Of a DNA stretch of 64,000 nucleotides, positions 59,846 through 64,000 are shown one piece after another. Origin of the DNA: Lingula anatina (taxonomy: Eukaryota > Brachiopoda > Lingulata > Lingulida > Lingulidae). The DNA lies in assembly GCF_001039355.2 (NCBI RefSeq), contig NW_019774502.1, positions 141,446-205,445 on the forward strand, written 5' to 3'. Numbering within the stretch: the stretch's first letter is position 1; every line of letters starts with the position of its first letter. Below the pieces are notes generated by a model. That model was given only the letters and a program-made list of their open reading frames with translations. It was not told where the DNA came from and did no database searches. A program made the position numbers and the translations under genes.

Positions 59846-60276
59846 TCTTTTGATACAGGAATACCTAAACTTGGCTTCACAGATCTAAAATAAATGTAAA
59901 ATTAGTAAAATGTAAATATTAAAATTACAACGTAAATCTATTATTATGTTCAGTATTATTACATTATCATACAAATCATATGTACTGGAATAATATACAG
60001 TATGTATAGCTATTCATTTACTTTCATCGCAACACCAAAGACTGGTATTCAACAACATAATTAATCAACAAAATTAAAACTAGAATTTGTACCCCCAGAT
60101 TATGTGATTACTGGTAAATAGCCTGGTATAAGTTAAGTGTTTATTTGGGGGGCAATGTTAAAAGCTTTGACACAGAAAATTAACAAAAGATTTTCCTACA
60201 GATATGTAAGAACTTTTTGTTTGTCCACATGGTCAAAACAAATTCATTTTGTGAAGTAAACCACAGCAGTTGTCGA
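59846..60276. other. 3' flank of the HEPN gene
   Basis: AT-rich. AATAAA on the minus strand (plus TTTATT, 60140-60145) lies about 130 bases after the stop at 60277 and is the likely polyadenylation signal. Confidence 0.5.
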
Positions 60277-60921
60277 TTAAAGCGAAAGCCACCTCCTGCC
60301 CTTGCAAAGATACGTGGTATGATTTGTCACTGTTCCTTGAATAGGGGCCTTCTTGTCACTTGATATATTCCCTAGGTGTAATGTTATTTGCCTATAACTC
60401 ATGATGTCCATTTTGGCAGTCTCAATTTCTCGTTTCTCCACGCCCAGTGTGATAAGACTGGGAGCAATGCTGTTCCACAGTTTTTTAAATTCCAGTTCGT
60501 TTACCATATCGGTGCCTCTGTGTACTAGTTGATTCCTGTGGTACTTGATATTTATGATAGCCTCTATCTCTGGTGTCAGAAAGAGGTCTGCTTTTGCTTT
60601 AGCTTTTTCTGAGCAATTCCAACCGTACCATTTGGCCGGGACAGTAGGATGAAATTGGCGGATCAGAAAAAATAGCAGAGTCACGTCCCAGTCGTCCAGG
60701 TTCTGCACAGGTTGATTGTTTGGCAGGAAAAGCAGGTCATGTTTTGATTTGGGAGCAAACCTTTTTAATCTGTATTTGAAATTCCGTTTATTCCGCGTCA
60801 GAAACTGTTCCACTGTCTTTCCATTCTGAAGAATTGTTGTAGTGAAGTAATGTCGTAATGCGACTGCTCCCAAGTGCACTGCTAAATGATAAAGAACAGC
60901 AAAATTAATATAAACACACAT
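60277..60921 (-). CDS. HEPN domain protein (DZIP3-type HEPN)
   Basis: 214-residue frame with ATG at 60921 and TAA at 60277. The pattern is that of the HEPN_DZIP3 family: NFAVLYHLAVHLGAVALRHY (residues 6-25), DDWDVTLLFFLIRQF (76-90), W-GW at 98-101, and RNQLVH (129-134), the HEPN R-N-x3-H motif, followed by LEFKKLW (143-149). HEPN domains often bind or cut RNA; DZIP3-type versions are abundant in invertebrates, often in multi-domain defence-like proteins. Here the domain fills almost the whole frame, so it may be a stand-alone protein or the first exon of a longer one. A TTTATCATTTAG acceptor-like string occurs inside codons 11-14, but the conserved residues continue across it, so I keep the ATG at 60921. 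Confidence 0.8.
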   Translation of the reverse strand: MCVYINFAVLYHLAVHLGAVALRHYFTTTILQNGKTVEQFLTRNKRNFKYRLKRFAPKSKHDLLFLPNNQPVQNLDDWDVTLLFFLIRQFHPTVPAKWYGWNCSEKAKAKADLFLTPEIEAIINIKYHRNQLVHRGTDMVNELEFKKLWNSIAPSLITLGVEKREIETAKMDIMSYRQITLHLGNISSDKKAPIQGTVTNHTTYLCKGRRWLSL

Positions 60922-62620
60922 TGTTCAGAAATTGATCAAAATGTGTATTTCATTTCACAAGAATATCCCCCCAAAAAGAGGGTGTTCTAAATTTTTGGAC
61001 TACCAAGGTGGACTGGATTTGGTAAGATACATGTGTACCTGGATTTTCAAGTCATATGCGATCTTGAGCTATGCACGTATCACATGAACGATTAAAATGA
61101 AGGCACTGGTAAGCTTACCTTTCAATTAAAATTTCAGCTCACCGTTTTTATGATAATATCCGGCGTTTACTTCAACATTCGAATAATTTTCTGTAGTTCG
61201 TGTACACCCTCAACGAGGAATAGACATATGTAATTTCATCAAAAATGTTTGACTTCAGAAGTTGGTATTTCTCATGGAATTTTGCAGTTGTTTACGCCGA
61301 TCTCTCGTCGGTCGGTTGTATGAAGACATATATACTTTGGCGACTGCTGACTCAGCTAGTTTCCTTATCGCGTAAATATTTAAATTTAAATTCGTTTACA
61401 CTAATCTTAAGTTCAGTCTGCAAAAATTAGGATAGTCGGGAATTCGAAGATTACTCGCGCTAAAAAACTGTGCACGTCACCATTGCTAATTTGAAACATT
61501 GCTGTTTTGCATGTGAAAAAATCTATTTGGCCTCAGTTTGAGCTACAAATGTTGCAGCGAACGTCTTCTTAGCGATAGTTCCCATTTAATATATAAAGGG
61601 GTTTGTTAATACTAGAGTAGAAGACCGTATCATTGAAAACGCCGACCGCACTGCGCCAAGAATAACTGCCCGGTTTCCTGATTGTGTTGGACTGCATTGC
61701 ATTTGATCGCCGTATTCTCCAACGCAATTAATCTGTGCTGTTCCCGTGCTTCATTTATTGATGCCGCCATTCTATTTCGCGTCCTCAAGTCAGCAATTTT
61801 CTTTAATATTCCTTTTTTTCTGGAGGATATCTTCATCACTAGTGTGTGTTAAATTGGTTTATGATTAAAAGTTATTATGCTTACTTATGATATTTTACAA
61901 ACTGGACTCTTTAAATGTATACTTTCTTCCTGCATTTGTAAATACCCAAAAGCTATTTATGTATAAATACATAATATATGAGGTATGTCTGGATGTGTAT
62001 AAACAGCTTATCAAAATATTGTTTATTGATTTATTGATAATAAACAGTGGGCGGATTCAGGAATCAAATTAAATTTTGATGATGTGATGTCCTGGCGCAG
62101 CAATTTCTGAAAATTAAGGGAACTGTATTAAATGATGCAAGTGTATGATATCAGATAAATCACAAATACAAAATAATCAAAGCAACAAATAGTAGCATAT
62201 TCTTATTCCTTCACCCATGAAAACCATAAATAAGTCAATTTCTACCTTTATAGAGTAATCCACTAGCATGAGTAATCCACGGCCAAGAATAGATAAAAAA
62301 AAACCTTTTCCTGTCCAAATTGGGTCCTTTGAGTAAATGGAATTTATATTCTTTCAAAAGTGAAATTTCAGTTTTGTTTGAAGAATATCAAATGTGTGTG
62401 AAAACTTTCAGATAAAGTCTTAATCTAACCGATTAAATACATGTACAAAATTATATATGCATTTTGTGGGAATCTTTGAAGTCACTTCTTCGCATCAATA
62501 ACTAGACTCATAAGTAAAACCATCGCATCATTCCACCAGAGTGCACTATGAGAATAAGCATTATAGTGATTAGAAATAGTTTTGAAACATGAACAGTCGT
62601 TATAAAATTGTAGAAATAAT
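60922..62620. other. Upstream region of the HEPN gene
   Basis: Mostly AT-rich. A minus-strand frame at 61630-61839 starts ATGATGAAG, contains an AGAATGGCGGC start-like motif and encodes 69 helical, basic residues (with REQHRLIALENTAIK). It is a weak candidate for a small protein or 5' exon. Other frames show nothing. Confidence 0.35.
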
Positions 62621-62772
62621 TTGGGGGGGGGGGGGGTTCGAAAGAACCATCCCTTTTGTCAGGAAAAGGTCCATTTTAGATAAAATTTTATCTAGGTACA
62701 CAGGTTTCATTGTTAAAGGTCCACTTTTTCAGAAAAAGAACCCCCCTTTTTAATTTGCTGGCTACGGGCCTG
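62621..62772. repeat. CAGGCC-type MITE, left end eroded
   Basis: The right end GCTGGCTACGGGCCTG is intact. The left side starts in a G run followed by TTCGAAAGAAC. Internal AGGAAAAGGTCC, AAAATTTTATCTAGGT and CCACTTTTTCAG.AAAAGAA are shared with the copies at 7867 and 38380. Confidence 0.7.
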
Positions 62773-62888
62773 AAATTATCCGTGCGTTTTCTCTTTTTAA
62801 AAAACTGTAACACGAGTGTTTCGGAAATTCTTTATTATTGTATTAATACACAATAAATGGTGCAAGAGTCATGCATTTGGTTGAATGT

Positions 62889-62946
62889 TTAACATTGCAC
62901 TTCCATGCCGTTCACTTCCCAGATCGGATTGCAGAAGCACCCTTGT
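62889..62946 (-). CDS. Cysteine-rich secreted-type protein, last exon
   Basis: Acceptor CTTCTTTTTCAG precedes 62946. One base completes an Arg codon begun in the exon at 63570, then QGCFCNPIWEVNGMEVQC and TAA. AATAAA (plus TTTATT, 62831-62836) lies about 55 bases after the stop. The pattern of paired Cys, aromatic, VNG.EV and final Cys before the stop looks like the end of a small disulphide-rich module. From memory, similar ..YCGGCNA.F..NG.EV..C endings occur in many secreted invertebrate proteins, but I cannot give a family name. Too short to appear as a long open frame; found from splice signals and phase. Confidence 0.7.
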
Positions 62947-63569
62947 CTGAAAAAGAAGCAAATAAACTAGTAATACTGGTATAACTACCATTATATGTCA
63001 GAAACATACCTTGTTTTTATTATAATGATTAAATTTATTAGTTCAACACATCAATTTTAGCTTAAGGAAGCTCTCAGTGTCAGGAGTTTTAGTAAGTTCG
63101 GTAGACTGAAATTTGAAATATAATCTGAAAATTCTTGTCATTTTTAATTTTACCTGTCTGACTTTTAAACATTTCCTTTCTATGCAAAAATGAGAACATA
63201 TCCTTGTGAAGGTATTCGTATTTACACTACGTAATCCCTCAAAATGAAATCCTACTTCAATCACTTTCTTTTTACTCATTGGTAACCGCACAAACATCGT
63301 TTATGTTCAATCAAATAAAACTTTCGTGAAGGACTTCAAGTTATATAGCTGTTACCAATAGTGTGGGAATTATTTCGATTGCCTTTTTGTCACTTTAAAG
63401 TAAACTAAAGTGGTAAAGATTTCACGTGGGATTGATATCAAAAAAGTCTTCTTCATTTGAAACATTTGCCATAAATCGATCAATATCTGAAAGCATATTA
63501 TTTGCCATTTATCTCTTTAATGGAATCTTGCATTGCTCGGGGTGAAGATACGAGCTCGAGGTGACCTAC
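62947..63569 (-). other. Intron of the cysteine-rich gene
   Basis: 623 bases, donor GTAGGT and acceptor TTTTTCAG on the minus strand. An 84-codon minus-strand frame at 63043-63297 lies inside and shows no domain. Confidence 0.65.
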
Positions 63570-63645
63570 CTGCAAACTGCGCCGGGAATAGAGCACTTGG
63601 CGAAGGTGCAAGGGTGGACGAAGCAATTTACAATCGTGGTGCAAT
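63570..63645 (-). CDS. Cysteine-rich secreted-type protein, penultimate exon
   Basis: Acceptor TGTCTGTTTCAG precedes 63645 and donor GTAGGT follows 63570. Two bases (AT) complete a codon from an upstream exon, then CTTIVNCFVHPCTFAKC and SIPGAVC, then two bases (AG) that join the next exon to give Arg. Joined, the two exons give 44 residues with 8 cysteines ending in a stop, phases matching exactly. Spacing C-x5-C-x4-C-x4-C-x6-C-x3-C-x-C suggests an extracellular disulphide-bonded module. The 5' exons, probably with a signal peptide, lie beyond 64000. Partial gene. Confidence 0.7.
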
Positions 63646-64000
63646 CTGAAACAGACACAAAAGTGAGATTTTTAAGATATAAGGGCGTTCGCATTTTGTT
63701 TTAAATTTTTGTTGGTTTAAGGGCATTAAGAATACCATTGATGACAATCACATTTATTCAACCATTGTCGAAAAGTTAACAAGGGTAAAAGGAAAATGAA
63801 AAAAAAAAAAAGAATAAATCCGATCTTGATTTCAGGATATCTTGATATGTATCTTATAGTAGACAAATGTAGACAAATGGATTTCTTTTATGTGAATTTG
63901 TGAATAGAGATCTATTGATATTTATATTCATTTTTTCACTTGTTTACATTTGATTATGATTTAATAAACAAATAAATACTCTAGTGTGTTATTTATCATT
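63646..64000. other. Upstream intron of the cysteine-rich gene
   Basis: AT-rich with an A run (63799-63811). No further exon seen before the window ends. Confidence 0.5.

Noticed and set aside
63043-63297. 84-codon minus-strand frame inside the cysteine-rich gene intron
   Set aside because: No domain, and the phase-matched flanking exons place it in an intron; a donor-like GTAAAA near 63150 is not enough support.
1-64000. CRISPR arrays, bacterial operons, tRNA and rRNA genes
   Set aside because: No spaced direct-repeat array, no dense operon and no tRNA or rRNA signature was seen; the window is animal nuclear DNA.

Overview
The window is nuclear DNA of an animal, most likely a marine invertebrate (invertebrate deuterostome or lophotrochozoan); the species cannot be named from the sequence. 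The signs are spliced genes with GT/AG introns of hundreds of bases to many kilobases, an AT-rich background full of ATTT, GA and TG/CA microsatellites and homopolymer C/G runs, many small palindromic DNA transposons, and high heterozygosity. Coding sequence is a few percent of the window. Most long open frames are chance, repeat or antisense frames.

Layout. 1-8.9 kb: no recognisable gene; two or three palindromic repeat elements and low-complexity DNA. 8.9-52.5 kb, plus strand: a gene for a receptor-transporting-protein-like (RTP-like) 3CxxC zinc-finger protein. Its zinc-finger core is spread over a 5' coding exon (about 40.7-41.09 kb) and two 3' exons (46384-46554 and 47239-47403). GC-rich ATG-containing exons at 9160-9389 and 25573-25721 both end in phase-2 donors that fit a phase-2 acceptor at 40794/40795, so they are candidate alternative first exons. 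53.4-56 kb: a cluster of hairpin MITE-like elements. 57.5-64 kb, minus strand: possible small exons (57589-57786, 58557-58627), a 214-residue HEPN (DZIP3-type) protein at 60277-60921, and the last two exons of a secreted-type cysteine-rich protein (63570-63645 and 62889-62946), whose 5' part lies beyond the window.

Assembly state. Five single N characters (20541, 32750, 35902, 43379, 48256) sit exactly at the ends of long direct duplications: 17185-20540 against 20542-about 23690; 30888-32749 against 32751-35901 against 35903-37679; 43173-48255 against 48257-about 53373. Copies differ by scattered substitutions, microsatellite lengths and a few indels, as two haplotypes of one locus would. 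The first and third copies of the 31-37 kb set are almost identical. The best reading is uncollapsed haplotypes, so the second set of zinc-finger exons (51495-51665, 52353-52517) is probably the other allele and not a tandem paralogue. One haplotype carries a complete Tc1/mariner insertion with intact ends and TA target duplication; the other copies show the empty site.

No clearly new biological system was found. The most informative points are the possible multiple promoters of the 3CxxC gene, the filled/empty Tc1 site, the cysteine-rich two-exon gene end, and several palindromic MITE families.
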